Shown piece by piece: positions 10,444 through 22,317 of a stretch of DNA of 64,000 nucleotides (within the stretch, counting starts at the first letter, position 1; each line of letters opens with the position of its first letter). A model generated the notes under the pieces. It was given only the letters and a program-made list of their open reading frames with translations, did no database searches and was not told the DNA's origin. A program made the position numbers and the translations under genes. The stretch is from Selaginella moellendorffii (lineage: Eukaryota; Streptophyta; Lycopodiopsida; Selaginellales; Selaginellaceae): positions 367,507-431,506 of the forward strand of contig NW_003314331.1 of the NCBI RefSeq assembly GCF_000143415.4. Reading direction: 5' to 3'.

Positions 10444-12861
10444 ATGAATCAAGTCACATTTCATCTCTTAATTCTCCATTTCACATTCTTTGCCCATTGT
10501 GACGGCGACGTTTTTCGTTCAAGAGTTCCCACAAACTCCTCATGGAGATTCAATCTAGACACCAGTGGCACCATCATCCTTTATCAGCCTTCTCGCAAGC
10601 TAGCGGCCGGATTCGCTTTTATTAATTGCGAAGCGTGTAATGCTAGGCCTAGTGTTTACTTCTCAGTGCTCATGCTAAGCAAGTCTCCCAGTAGTGTGGG
10701 AGACGTTGAATTCGGCCCGAGCGCTAGCCAAGCTCACTTAATCTGGGTTGCAAACAGAAACCGGCCAGTCTTCATGTACTGCACCCTCGAGCTACAGCTC
10801 GATGGAAACTTGGTCTTGCGAGATATCAACGCCACCATCGCGTGGGAATCCAACACGGCTGGGCTGGGCGTCGCGGGGATGGAGCTCCGCGAGACGGGCA
10901 ATCTGGTTCTCTATGGCAGCGGCAACCAAACGATCTGGCAGAGCTTTGGAGAGCTCCAAGACACGCTCACCATTGGTCAACGCCTCCAGCCTGGGGAATC
11001 TCTCGAGAGTAGCGTCTCCGAGTTTAACTTCTCTCGCGGCCACTTTCGCCTCCTCGTGGAGCCCGACCGGGTATCGCTCAAGTTCTCCACCTCCGGGGTG
11101 AGCTACGGCGAGTGGTGCGCTTATGGAGAAGAGATTGGATTCGTCACCATTGACAATGGATCACTAGGTTGCCACCGCAAGAAGGATAACTCCGAGATCC
11201 AATCCATCCTTTTCCCGGCTGCATCATCCGTAGTTAACAACAGGTTCTTGCGGCTCTTTCCTAGCGGCGATCTCCGGGTATACACCTCCGAGGGAGATAT
11301 TCTTGTCGAAACCGGGTATAGTATCATCAGCGACTTTGTGGAGGACTACTCGCCCTGCGGGAAGTTCCCGGGATCTTGTGGGGAGTATGGCGTGTGTACA
11401 ACGAGTGGAGAGTGCATTTGTCCCAGCTATTCCTCGTACTTGGACCCTAGCAATCCCAAGCTTGGATGCAAGCTATATCGCCCACCACCAGAGTCTTTGG
11501 AAAACTGCGAGGAAAACAGCGAGATCGAGGAATTTCCTGGGATGATCTCTGTGGGGTTGTACAAGGATTTTACAGACATGCCACTTGAGGAGTGTAGAAA
11601 TTCGTGCCTGGGGAACTGTAGCTGCAAGGGAGTGCTGTTCAGCACGCACAGGTGCGTGGAATTGCTCGAGGTTTTCACCGTGTGGAACTCTACGGGTATG
11701 TATGGAAAGTCTAAGAACATCACAGCGTTTGTGAAGATGGGCTTGCGGCATTCTACGAACTTGACTTTTCCAAAACCCAACAATCAGAGAAAAAAATCAT
11801 GGTCTTTGACTTACTTTGCTGTTGCCAGTGTTTTTGGAGCCGTTATTGTTGTGGTGGTAGCGGTGATATGGAAGTTCCCGAATGCAAAAGCTTTCAAGAA
11901 GTCTCAGCAGACGATTATGGAACAAGTCCGGCCAGAGTTTCCTAATGCTCCCAGGAGTTACGCGTATGAGGAGCTGTGTGAGATCACTGGCAACTTCAAG
12001 AGCAAACTTGGCCAGGGAGGATTTAGCACTGTTTTTGCGGGAGTTCTCCAGGATGGCAGCAAGGTTGCGGTCAAGAGATTGGAGACTGCAAGGCAAGGGC
12101 TCAAGCAGTTCATGGCTGAGGTGAGAACCATTGGCAGCATCCATCACCGAAACCTAGTTCAGTTGCAAGGCTATGGAGCTGACGACCATCACTATTACCT
12201 GGTATACGAGTTTGTAGAAAATCTCTCGCTAGATAAGTGGCTCTTCAGTAAGATCCACAGTCATGATCCAAAAAAGCAGCAGGCTTTGAGGTGGAAGATA
12301 AGATCTCAGATCGCCATGGACATTGCTCGTGGACTGGATTATCTTCACGGAGGATGCAAGGATCAGGTCCTCCACCTTGACATCAAGCCACAAAACATCC
12401 TCCTTGATGCAGATTTTGGAGCCAAGATTTGTGACTTTGGACTTGCAAGGCTGGTCGAGAGGAGTGATCACGAGAAGATCTTTGTCAACACGGTGATGCG
12501 AGGAACTCCCGGATACATGGCTCCTGAGTGGCTCCATTCCCGGGTGACGGACAAGGCAGATGTTTACAGCTTTGGGATCGTTTTGCTGGAGCTTGTGAGT
12601 GGAAGAAAGGTGGTGCCCCTACCATCCAGCGCGGTGATCAGCCACGGAGCTTCCAGGATCTTGAAAGTAAAAGCATTTGAAAGAAGTGAATTGCTGCTTG
12701 GAAACATGGATCCGGGGCTGTTGAATGTGCCGGACTTTAATTTGGAAGAGGCCAAAGAGTTGGTAAGGGTTGGACTTCTGTGCGTCCAGCAAGAACAGCT
12801 TCGAAGACCTTCTATCGGGGTTGTGTTGAAAATGCTGGAAGAAGCAATCAAAAAAATATGA
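10444..12861 (+). CDS. G-type lectin S-receptor-like Ser/Thr kinase (SD-2 type)
   Basis: Single exon, 805 residues, starting at the ATG that gives a signal peptide (MNQVTFHLLILHFTFFAHC). In order: a B-lectin region at roughly residues 30-190 (WVANRNRPVF, DGNLVL, WESN, TGNLVLYG, IWQSF); an S-domain with an EGF-like Cys cluster (SPCGKFPGSCGEYGVC, about 300-320); a PAN/apple-like Cys segment (ECRNSCLGNCSCKGVLF, about 385-400); one transmembrane helix at about 454-476; and a kinase from about 517. The kinase has the glycine loop LGQGGFSTVF, the lysine in VAVKRL, the catalytic loop HLDIKPQNILL, DFGLARL and GTPGYMAPEW. HLD in place of HRD makes it a non-RD kinase, usual for this class and often linked to immune or stress sensing (family knowledge). 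All core catalytic residues are present. A decayed tandem copy follows. Confidence 0.93.
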   Translation: MNQVTFHLLILHFTFFAHCDGDVFRSRVPTNSSWRFNLDTSGTIILYQPSRKLAAGFAFINCEACNARPSVYFSVLMLSKSPSSVGDVEFGPSASQAHLIWVANRNRPVFMYCTLELQLDGNLVLRDINATIAWESNTAGLGVAGMELRETGNLVLYGSGNQTIWQSFGELQDTLTIGQRLQPGESLESSVSEFNFSRGHFRLLVEPDRVSLKFSTSGVSYGEWCAYGEEIGFVTIDNGSLGCHRKKDNSEIQSILFPAASSVVNNRFLRLFPSGDLRVYTSEGDILVETGYSIISDFVEDYSPCGKFPGSCGEYGVCTTSGECICPSYSSYLDPSNPKLGCKLYRPPPESLENCEENSEIEEFPGMISVGLYKDFTDMPLEECRNSCLGNCSCKGVLFSTHRCVELLEVFTVWNSTGMYGKSKNITAFVKMGLRHSTNLTFPKPNNQRKKSWSLTYFAVASVFGAVIVVVVAVIWKFPNAKAFKKSQQTIMEQVRPEFPNAPRSYAYEELCEITGNFKSKLGQGGFSTVFAGVLQDGSKVAVKRLETARQGLKQFMAEVRTIGSIHHRNLVQLQGYGADDHHYYLVYEFVENLSLDKWLFSKIHSHDPKKQQALRWKIRSQIAMDIARGLDYLHGGCKDQVLHLDIKPQNILLDADFGAKICDFGLARLVERSDHEKIFVNTVMRGTPGYMAPEWLHSRVTDKADVYSFGIVLLELVSGRKVVPLPSSAVISHGASRILKVKAFERSELLLGNMDPGLLNVPDFNLEEAKELVRVGLLCVQQEQLRRPSIGVVLKMLEEAIKKI

Positions 12862-12939
12862 AACAAAAAATTTAAAATTCATTTGGAGGATTTTTTATTT
12901 TTGGTCTGAATTCTCAGTGCAGGACAACCAAAAGTATTT

Positions 12940-14990
12940 AAGAAGTGGGAAGTCCAGTGATTGTTCAAAGATATTTTGGCATTGTAGGATTTGCTATTCT
13001 AAAACCGTAAAAATTAAATTTATTGCATCTCTTGATCCGGCTATCAATTCTCCATTTTTCCCGCTGTGCTCAAGAGTTCCTACAAATTCCTTGTGGCAAT
13101 TCGGTTTAAGCAGCATCATGCTCTACCAGCCTTCTCGCAATCTGGCAGCAGGGTTCGCTTCAATTCATTGCAAGACATGTTCTACTGCTAGTGTCTACTT
13201 CTCGGTGTTCAAGGCCCCGATAGCGTGAGAGAAATTGGCTCTGGCGCTAGGCAAGCTGGGTAGCAAACACAAACAGGCCAGTCTTCATGTACTGCGTCCT
13301 CGAGCTAGAGGAAACCTGCTCCTTGCGAGATAGCAACCACAGCATCGCGTGGGAATCCAAGACCGCTGGCATGGGCGTCGTGGGGATGGAGCTCCTCGAG
13401 ACCCGCAATCTTGTTCTCTATGGCAGCGCTAACGAGATGGATGATATGGCAGAGCTTTGCAGATCCCCACGATACACTCGTCGGCCAGCGCCTCCTGCCC
13501 GGGCAATCGATTGTGAGCAGCGTCTCCAAGCATAACTTTTCGCGTGGCTACTTTCGCCTCCTCGTGGAACACGACCGGGTATCGCTGAAGTTCTCCACCT
13601 CTGGGGTGAGCTCTGCTTCCAAAGAGGAGATTGGATTCCTTGCAATAAACAATGGATCGCTAAGTAGTAAGTTGCCACCGCAAGAAGGATGGCTCCATGA
13701 TCACGTTCACTTTCCCGCCGACTAAGAGCAGATTCTTGGGCTTCTTCCAAGCGGCGATCTCCGGGTCTACGGCGATGTTGTGGAGGACAACTCGCTTCTG
13801 TACGACGAGTGGAGATTGCATCTGTCCCGCGAGATGAGTAATGAGCTCGAGGAGTATCCTGTGGACTATACAAGGATTTAACAAACGTGTCGATTGAGCA
13901 GTGTAAGAGTTCGTGCCTGGGGAGTGCTGTTTAGCTTGCACAGGTGCGTGGAGTTGCCTGAGGTTTTCACATTGTGGAACTCAGCATAACTATATGACCG
14001 GTGAAAGAAATTGAGGTCATCGGCTGACATTGCGGCTGCCATTGTTTTTGGAGCAGCCATCGTTTTGGTGGTCGCGGTATGGAAGTTTTACAAAGCAACA
14101 GCTTTCACACCAAAAGAGACAGGGAAGAACTCTCCGAGTAGGGAATTACTCCGGCCAGAGTTTCCTAACGCTCCCAGGTACTGTGAGCACGAGGAGCTGT
14201 GTGAGATCACTAGCAACTTCAAGACTAAACTTGGTCGGGGAGGATTTAGCACCGTTTTTGCGGGAGTTCTTCAAGATGGCAACAGGTTGCCGTAAAAAGG
14301 TTGGAGAGCGCAAAGCAAGGGCTCAAGAAATTCGAGGCCGAGGTGAGAACCGTTGGAAGCACCCATCATCGAAACCTGGTCAAGTTGCAAGGCTATGGAG
14401 CTCACGGCCAGCACTACTACCTGGTATACGAGTTTGTGGAAATCTTTCGCTGGATAAGTGGCTCTTTAGTAATATCCCGGACAAGCATGAACATTTGAGC
14501 TCGAGGACTAGATTACCTTCACGGAGGATGCAAGGATCAGGTCCTCCACCTGATATCAAGCCGCAAAACATCCTCCATGACGCAGACTTTGGAGCTAAGA
14601 TTTGTGATTTTGGACTTGCAAGGCTGGTTGAAAGGAGTGATCACGAGAAGAACTTTGTCAACACGGTGATGCGGGGAACTCCCAGATACATGGCTCCAGA
14701 GTGACTCCATTCACGGGTGACAGAGAAGGCAGATGTTTAGAGCTGGAGCTTCTGAGTGGGAGGAAAACGGTTCCCCTCCCGTCTAGTGCCTCGATCAGTC
14801 AGGGAACTTCCAGGATCTTGAAAGTAAAAGCATTCGAAAGGATTGAGTTGCTGCTGGAAAACGTGGATCCTGTTGATTGTGCCGGAGTTTGATTTAGAAG
14901 AGGCCAAAGAGGTCGTAAGGATTGTACTTCTGTGCGTCCGCCAAAAACAGGTTCAAAGACGTTGGCAAGCAAAAAAAATAAAAATTAAAA
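12940..14990 (+). pseudogene. Decayed tandem copy of the S-domain receptor kinase
   Basis: This follows the intact gene by about 80 bp and keeps the same order: S-domain start (SRVPTNSLWQFGLSS, about 13069), B-lectin pieces (RNLVLYGSANE), a Cys-rich piece, a transmembrane segment (about 14020-14090), glycine loop (LGRGGFSTVFAG, about 14232), DFGLARL (about 14608) and a C-terminal tail. Frame changes occur near 13230, 13730, 14290 and 14450, a stop replaces the Trp codon after MAPE at 14702, and blocks of the C-lobe are missing. It cannot encode an active kinase. Confidence 0.9.
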
Positions 14991-15062
14991 ATAATGAATT
15001 CTAAAAAGGTGGTCCTCTATAATAGGACTCCTTTTCTAATAGAATTTTAGGTCTACTCAAAG

Positions 15063-16031
15063 ATGGCTCTTTCTTCTCGGAAAGGTGGCGGTGCTTCGTT
15101 TATCAAGTATAACCCATCTTTGCGGTTTAATTCTGGAGGTAAAGAAAGAACTATAAAGATGGTGGAGCTGCCGGTGGATCCGCTAGAGCCCCCCAAGTTT
15201 AAGTACAAGAAACTTCCCCGGCTCTCGGGCTCGCCTCTGGTACGCATCATGCACTCACCAGCTCGTCCAGTGACTGTCCAGGATCAACAAGACTGGAAGA
15301 TCGTCCCTTGCATCTCCAACTGGAAGAATCCCAAAGGATACACAATTGGATTGGACAAGCGCTTGGCCGCCGATGGGAGGGGGGTCCAGGAGGTGCAAAT
15401 CAATCACAGGTTTGCCCACCTCTCTGAGGCTCTCCACGGTGCGGAGAATAAGTCGCGGGAGGCCGTACTGTTGCGGTCACAGATCCAGAAGGAGATCCAT
15501 CTCAACGAACAGAGTAAAAGAGAGCAGGAGCTTCGATCGCTCGCTGAAAGAGCGAGAACGGAAAGAAGTCATATTGGATTGAGGGAAGAACAAGAGGAGC
15601 GAGAAGACGAGGAAAGGCAAGAGAGGGATGTGATTCGTGGCGAGCGGAAGAGGGAACGCGAGCGAGAAGCTTGTTTGAGGAAATCTTCAAAGAGGAAAAT
15701 TGTGAGGGATTGCGAGAGGGATATCTCCGAGAAGGTTGCTCTTGGATCCATGGCTAGTGTCACGAAGGGTGGTGAGCTGGTGTATGATCAGCGATTGTTT
15801 AACCAGGAGCAAGGCATGGATTCTGGCTATGGCGGCGATGACAGTGTGTACAATGTGTATGACAAGGGGCTCTTCCATCCAAGCTTGGGTGGCTTGCACA
15901 GGCCAAAAAAAGATGGTATTAACGAGGAGCTAGGAGGATTATCACGGGACAAGCCGGTTGAATTTGAGAAGGATTCATCGGATCCTTTTGGATTGAATGA
16001 CTTCCTGAGTAAAATTAAAACTGAGAGGTAA
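15063..16031 (+). CDS. SKIP: SKIP/SNW-domain protein, short form
   Basis: Intronless frame of 322 residues from ATG 15063. It carries the second half of the SNW domain: FIKYNPSLRFNSG, MVELPVDPLEPPKFKYKKLP, MHSPARPVTVQDQQDWK, CISNWKNPKGYTIGLDKRLA, then a Glu/Arg coiled region (about 135-225) and the C-terminal motifs VALGSMAS, YDQRLFNQEQGMDSG and DPFGLNDFLSKIK. SKIP proteins act in spliceosome activation and in transcription (family knowledge). Plant SKIP is usually about 600 residues, so the first 120-150 residues and the tail are missing here. No trace of the missing N-terminus lies between the receptor-kinase remnant and the ATG. It is either a working short paralogue or a 5'-truncated copy whose frame has not yet decayed. 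No stop or frameshift is seen. Confidence 0.8.
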   Translation: MALSSRKGGGASFIKYNPSLRFNSGGKERTIKMVELPVDPLEPPKFKYKKLPRLSGSPLVRIMHSPARPVTVQDQQDWKIVPCISNWKNPKGYTIGLDKRLAADGRGVQEVQINHRFAHLSEALHGAENKSREAVLLRSQIQKEIHLNEQSKREQELRSLAERARTERSHIGLREEQEEREDEERQERDVIRGERKREREREACLRKSSKRKIVRDCERDISEKVALGSMASVTKGGELVYDQRLFNQEQGMDSGYGGDDSVYNVYDKGLFHPSLGGLHRPKKDGINEELGGLSRDKPVEFEKDSSDPFGLNDFLSKIKTER

Positions 16032-16140
16032 GACGAAAGTTGACGAAGACCAAAATTGACCGTAGAGAACTTCGAAAGATGATCGAGCTTTAGAATTTGA
16101 AGAAAACTAATGAAAGAAAGAAAGGTTTTTAACATTACCA

Positions 16141-17702
16141 TCAGGAAGCCGAGGGAGCTGTCAGGAGCTCGAGCGAGCGCCTGAGATAGCTGATTGCGGT
16201 GGGGACGTCGTCAAACGCTAGAGCGCTCACTGCAAACCTGGATGCCTTGTGTGCCTCTGTTATCTTCTCCGGTGGAGGCTTGTAGTTCTTCTCCAGCTCC
16301 GGCAATGGTGGAGCACTCGAGGTCCTCGGCAGTGGCGGCGGCTCATACACTGGCTGCTGCTGATACGCTGCTGCTGCTGCCGCTGCTGGAGCCTGCTGAT
16401 AAGAAGAAGCCGGATTGATCGTCGGAGCTTGGAATGATCCACCACCAGGTTGAGTGAAGCACGGATACGATGGAGGCGAGTGGTAGTCTCCGGATCCTGG
16501 GTGTTGCTGAGAAAACGGTGCCGACGAGCTCGGGTAGAAACCGGATGAGGGATACGTCGCGGAGGGGTAGCCACTGTCCATGGGATAGTCGTTTGTCCGA
16601 GACGTTTCCCAGCGGTCAGACTGAGGAAAGTGCTCGGGTGCATTTTGGAAATGCTCCACCGAGTTGCTACTGTAGAAGGAAGTCTCCGGTGGCGGCGGCG
16701 GCGGCGGCGGTGGTGGTGGTGGTGGCGGTGGCGGCGGCGTATGATCGAGTTGAGATGGAGCTGGAGCTGACGAGGAGTAATAGGCTGCTGTAGCGTGGTC
16801 GATACTGGTTTTGGGATTGACTGGTGGTGAAGGAGCCCGAGGTGCCTCTCCAGTGAGTAATTCTTGCTGCCAAAGCGGAGAAACACAGATTCTTAAGAAC
16901 ATAAAAAAGCACGAGCTAGAAAAGCCTCACCTCGGAGAAAACGTCGTCGAGTGAGAAGCCGGCATCGCCACCGGGTGGTCCAGGCTCGGGCTTTCGCCCC
17001 TCGCTCAAGGCCTTCCGGATATCAGCCGCCTTCCAAACGGCGTACTTTTGCTTTTGCTCGATCTACAAATGCCCCTGGAAAACGTTAATGCAATACTCAT
17101 TGGAGAAGCAAAAAGCAGGGAAAAGCAATTACTTCGGGTTGGAGATCTCCAAACTGCGTCAAGATCTCGAAGAAAATACTGGATGCGTAGAAAGTTTTCG
17201 CAGTGTTTCTAGACAATCGAAAGAGAAAAAAAAGCTGAGAGACCGCACAAAGAAAATAGATCACACATACAAGTCTGCTCGTCCAGCCCGGTCTTGCTTG
17301 TCCGCCTTGGAGAAAACACCCAAGGCAAATCCTTCCACATGTAAGTTGTCGTCCGGGCTGAGCTTCACGGTTTTCTTATCCTAAACAAAGGAATAGAGCT
17401 CAGCACTAAAGGAACTTCCTTCGTTCTTACCTTCTCGAGCTGATTCATCAGCGACAAAAGCAGCGCGTTCATGGTCTTAGACCGCTCCTTCGCTGGAACT
17501 TTGAGGCCTCTCTCCATCGCATACAACCGACCTAGCCAAGCGTTTTTAGCGAGAAATCCCTGCTAGATTTCAATCGACACTCACAGTAATACGCCACCAG
17601 CGGATCGTGCTTCTGGAGCTCGTCGGCGCGCTGCAAGTAGGGCAGCATGATCGTCTTGGCCAGCTCCACGCCCCCGCCTGCGCCATCGTCTCCCGCTCCC
17701 AT
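16141..17702 (-). CDS. LIP5: LIP5/VTA1-like ESCRT accessory protein
   Basis: Six minus-strand exons: 17702-17585, 17531-17431, 17380-17271, 17208-17133, 17062-16931 and 16866-16141, all GT..AG, frame kept, 420 residues. The N-terminal Vta1/MIT-type domain runs from MLPYLQRADELQKHDPLVAY through LYAMERGLKVPAKE and TFYASSIFFEILTQFGDLQ to KYAVWKAADIRKAL. A Pro/Gln/Ser-rich linker includes a run of 17 prolines coded by GGC/GGT repeats (about 16690-16740) and poly-Ala/Gln. The C-terminus EAHKASRFAVSALAFDDVPT is the VPS4-binding helical domain. LIP5 stimulates the AAA ATPase VPS4/SKD1 on endosomes during multivesicular-body sorting (family knowledge). It converges on the SKIP-like gene, with stops about 110 bp apart. 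Both ends of the protein are complete. Confidence 0.92.
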
Positions 17703-17743
17703 TGTGGGAAGAACCCTAATCTCAGTGATTGCGTGGCACCATA

Positions 17744-19200
17744 TCACGTTGCTATAGCGCGCTTCCAATGGACGGCCTTTGGAGCTGCTCGTGGCAAGCG
17801 CACAGCAATCCAATCCTCACCATCTCTTTCGCTCGCTGCTCGCTCAGATCCTTCTCTATCAACGTTATCGAGCAGCAGGTCACTCCGCTCAAACGCTTTT
17901 GTTCCCAGCAAGAACTCATGATCAGTCCCTTGAAGATCTTCTCCTGGACTGGTGATCACTGCGCTTGATGGGAGAGCCACCACCTTTCTTCCACTCACAA
18001 ACTCCAGCAAAACGATCCAAAGCTGCCTTGTCCGTCACCCCCGAGTGGAGCCACTCGGGAGCCATGTATCCGGGAGTCCCTCGCATGGCCGTGCTGACAG
18101 AGTTCTTCTCGTGATCAACTCTCTCGACCGAGTCCAAAGTCACAAATCTTGGCTCCAAAGCTTGCATCCAGGAGGATGTTTTGCGGCTTGATATCGAGGT
18201 GGAGGCCCGATCCTTGCAACCTCCGTGAAGATAATCCAGGCCTCGGGCAATATCTCTCAGTGCCTGCTGCTTCATCGATCTTAGTAAAGAGCCACTTGTC
18301 CAGCGAGAGATATTCCACAAACTCGGTAGTAGTGCTGGCCGTGAGCTCCATAGCCTTGCAACCTAACCAGGTTCTGGTGACGGACGCTTCCAATGGTTCT
18401 TCCGCCATGAACTGCTTGAGCCCTTGCCTTGCAGCCTCCAATTTCTTGACCACCACCTTGGAGAGCTCCCGCGAAAACACTGCTAAATCCTCGTTAAGTT
18501 TTCTCTCGAAGTTGCTAGTGATCTCGCACAGCTCCTTTACTTAAAGTACCGTGGAGAGTTCTCAAGCTCTGGCAGGACGATACAGCTATTCCCCATTGTC
18601 TCAGAGCTTGCCCGGCGCTCAAACGTTTTGGCCTTGTAAAACTTCCATACCGCCATCACCATGACAGCGGCAGCTACTAGAAGAATGGCAGCAACGACAT
18701 AAGCCGTTGGCCATGGTTTTCTTAGAATTTCTCGCTTACTCGACGATCTTCCACTCTCTTCTCTTTTGTTGCTTGGAACTTCAGGTATCCTTGAGATCTC
18801 GGCCATGCTCATCTTTAAGAATGGGGTGGAGTACAAGCAGTCAAACATACTGGACAGCGTTGAAGAGTTCCACATCGTTAAAACCTGGGAGCACTCGTCA
18901 ATTCGGCAAAGTATGCAGCTAGAGTTTTGCAAGCAGGAGTTCTTGCTCTTGGACGTTGAAACCTCCGGAAAGTAGTGATCATCCAGGGAAACTCGACGAG
19001 CTCGTTATCATTGTTGCCGAGCTGATGATCGAGTGGTGGGCGATTGAGCTTGCAGCCAAGTCTGGGATCCTCGGCATCGAGATACGAGGAAATAGCTTGC
19101 CGGACAAACAGTCTCCAGTACCGCCGTACTCTCCAGAAGACACCCGCAAGGAGTTGAAAAGCTTTGACAGCATTGACAAGAGTTGATCTGCAATGGTGAG
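17744..19200 (-). pseudogene. Third S-domain receptor kinase copy, inverted and decayed
   Basis: On the minus strand, from about 19200 down: a piece of the S-domain (SSYLDAEDPRLGCKLNRPP), PAN-like fragments, a transmembrane segment (AYVVAAILLVAAAVMVMAVW, about 18650-18720), the start of the kinase, KKLEAARQGLKQFMAEE, DIKPQNILLDASFGAKICDF and GTPGYMAPEWLHSGVTDKA (about 18020-18080). Several frame changes separate these and the end of the C-lobe is missing. The remnant stops about 40 bp from the LIP5 start codon, so LIP5's promoter may lie within it. Confidence 0.88.
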
Positions 19201-22200
19201 CGAGGTAGCTGACAGGGTAGTTCACAATCTCCGCATGGGTCTTAACCACCTGAACAGAAGCAATAATTAGCATGGGGCAAAAAAAGGACATCAGATATAG
19301 GCAACTACTACACAAATACAAAGAAGTCCAGGATGGGGGTGATGCAGATGAACTAATCACAGTCATCAGTGATGGCAAACCATTCTGGGATTCCAACACC
19401 AAGCTTTCTCCTTGTCCATGTGATGTTCTCAAGAGCAGGAGCAAGGGCAAGGCAAAGTCTGCCATTCACTTTGTTCAAAAAACCCAGGTGTACTATCTAA
19501 CCATGCCACAGTTATGGATCCTCATTATTCAACTGGAGTTCCTTAATTTTTGGCTTGTAGGAATTTCCCATATTATCCAAACTTGCCAAGTGGCTCCTCC
19601 GCCGATTCTAACTCCACTGCTATTTCAGGATTTTTGACTTGTGCTTTTCCATATCTATTTACGGCTTTTCCACTTTTGTTTGTGGTTGTGTTTGTGGCTT
19701 TTCCAACTTTGTGGTTTATTAAACTTTACTGTTTCTCCAACAAACAGTGTTTATATATCAATCAAGATGAGTTTTTCAAGGATTTCAAGTGAGCCTACCC
19801 TGAGATGAAAATTGGCATCAGGACATTTGAAAGCTTAAAACCAGGTTCAAGCATTTTAGAAAGTTCAATATGTATTATATATATCATGTGAAGATGACTC
19901 CCATGCACTAGGGGATGGCATTGCACAGTTTGCCTTGTGCTTGTATGCTTGTCATGCTTTGAGATTAGTTTTTCAAAGACAATTGCTAACATCTGGGATA
20001 TGATAGATACAGCTCTTTCCCAATGCTGGCACATAACACTTCATGATATTGGCAGCCCGAATATCTCCTCAAAGTGAGGAAGGCACCACAACTAGCTACT
20101 CTAAAATTAGGTTGGTGGCCTAGGGACAATGTGTAATAATGCTATGTATAGAGAATGACAATTATAATGTCTTGCCTACTATGGGGACAGAATGTCTATT
20201 TTAGCTTTTGGAATTGTATGTATAATATGAAAAAAAGTGTTGCAAGCAACACTTGGTTTGCTTTTGTTTTCAAATATTTTTATTATAATATAACTTTTGA
20301 GATTGCATAGCCAGGATTGTGACCTTGATGGCAAAGTATGTCCAGTTGTGGTGGATTTCTTTTTTGGTTTTTGATATCCAAGTCTGGAAATATTTCATGG
20401 AAGTATTCACTCTTCCTCTTTTACTCTGCAGATTTTATAGGAAAACTTTGTCCTATAGCAAAAGAACACATTCAAACTTTATAAGAAGGGAGCATCTAGC
20501 CATCTATCTTGATGTTCCAGATTCTGCAACTTTGCCCTATGGAGTGATTGCAATTTATCTGATTGCCAGTTCAGGCAGAAGCTTTGTATGCACAAAGCTA
20601 CTATAGCCAAAGAGTAGTCAGGATTTAATGTTGAGCTGTATAGATACTTGAGCTGTCATGTCACTTCACAAACTTATAAAGGATAGAGGCAGACATAAAT
20701 GTTTGGAAGAAGATGGGTTTTTGGGCTTATGATTCAAAATAACAAACATACTACAATCGTAAGGTAGCCTTTGTCTCTTATCATTAAACAAACAAGGCAC
20801 ATTATTCATTCAACAAGGAGTTCTAAGTGTTTATCTATGTAATTGAGGCATACTACACTACCCATCCCCAAGGCAATTAAGATCTTGAAACCAAAGGAGG
20901 GGTTTGATGATATTGTTAAGAATCCCATCTCAAGGGATATTGGTTATGCTCAAGTAGTGTTCAAGTTCGCCTCTAGAACAACCTGGCCACATGAAGAGGA
21001 GGTAGTGGCACTGGACAAGCATGAAAGCAAATGCTTAGATGTGATGCCTGTGAAACATCCCTCTAATCTGGAGAAGATGTTGTTCCTGGTGTTGGTCTGT
21101 TAGATGCTAAGAGGAGTGTTTGTATTGCAATGGAATAGTGCTATTTATATTTAGTATTATTTATTAATCTAATTAATAAATAATTATGAGCATGTTTCTG
21201 TGTTTAGACAAGTTTATAATTATAAATACAAGATTAATCTAAATGAATAACTAATAAAATATTCTAGAATATCCAAGATATTCTAGGTATATTCACTACC
21301 ACCTTGGTTTGCTTAAACAAACCAAAAAAGGAAAAGTTACCTTTCATAGCATTTTGTTTTGTAGGTTATCAAGGCTGTTGGAGTCCCACTGATTACCTAC
21401 ATTTGACATCTCTGTGTATGTATCTAAGAATGCATTTGTGAATATTCAAACCTTTATTAACAAAATTATTGTAGAGTTCAAACATATCATCTTGGTTCTC
21501 TTCTCCTTTGCATGCTGTTCAAAGTAAATACACTTAAAGTCAGAAATTGCCACAGAATTAATAGATTTTCTTGATAGGCATATGAATTTTTTCACTGGAT
21601 AAGTGAACATCAATTGGTTATAAGATTTCCAAAGAAAATAAGAATCATAAATGATTTTTTTTTAATCAATTTAATACAACATTCATCATTCACATGGAAG
21701 ACATTGCCAACTTAGGTATGGATTAAAAAATTTAGTACAACAAAATGTCTATGTTTATTGGTGCAAACAATTATTGATAATATGCCAAGGATCTACAGAA
21801 TTGATCACACTATAATCTATATGATGTATAAGTATGATGACAATGGTGAACTATATTCTAAAACAGTATACACTATATGAGCTATCAAAAGTGATGTGAA
21901 TTTGTGGAAGTTCTTTATCAAAGTATAATCTATATGAATAATTATATAGTGTATGAGCATTAGGAAACTATTTAAGTAACCACATGGAACAATGTGTGGC
22001 AAACTATAATTTTTATGAACTATACATTGTGTAAAATAGTTACTAACTTTAGAAAAATACTTTGATAACTACATAGAACATGAATATAAAAAACTATATA
22101 TAGATTGAGCTATATAAAAATTATGTAAAAAACCATATAAAGAGTCAATACATATTTTTACTTAGATTCTTACTACAACTGTGTGTTTATAGTAGAAGTT

Positions 22201-22317
22201 ATAAGGAGATTTTCTCAAAAATCACCCTCTCCTCTCTAAAAGTGAAAACACATTCATTCACAAGACATGATTGTCCAAGTGTTGACGTTTAATTTTCTTT
22301 CCATTACTCCATCCTTA
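19201..22317. other. AT-rich region without a recognised gene
   Basis: Short open frames at 19272-19637, 20319-20606 and 20843-21103 on the plus strand have no family I can name and no copies in the window. The right-hand part (21.1-22.3 kb) is strongly AT-rich with repeated ctatatga-like tracts. As the LTR-like segment to the right points leftward, this may be decayed internal retrotransposon DNA, but no protease, reverse transcriptase or integrase motif is visible. Confidence 0.4.

Noticed and set aside
16260-16886. 208-codon His/Arg-rich frame overlapping LIP5
   Set aside because: Out-of-frame shadow of the Pro/Gln-rich LIP5 exon.
21098-21320. Second LTR beginning TGTTAG
   Set aside because: Only the first six bases agree with the 22330 segment; the following sequence differs.
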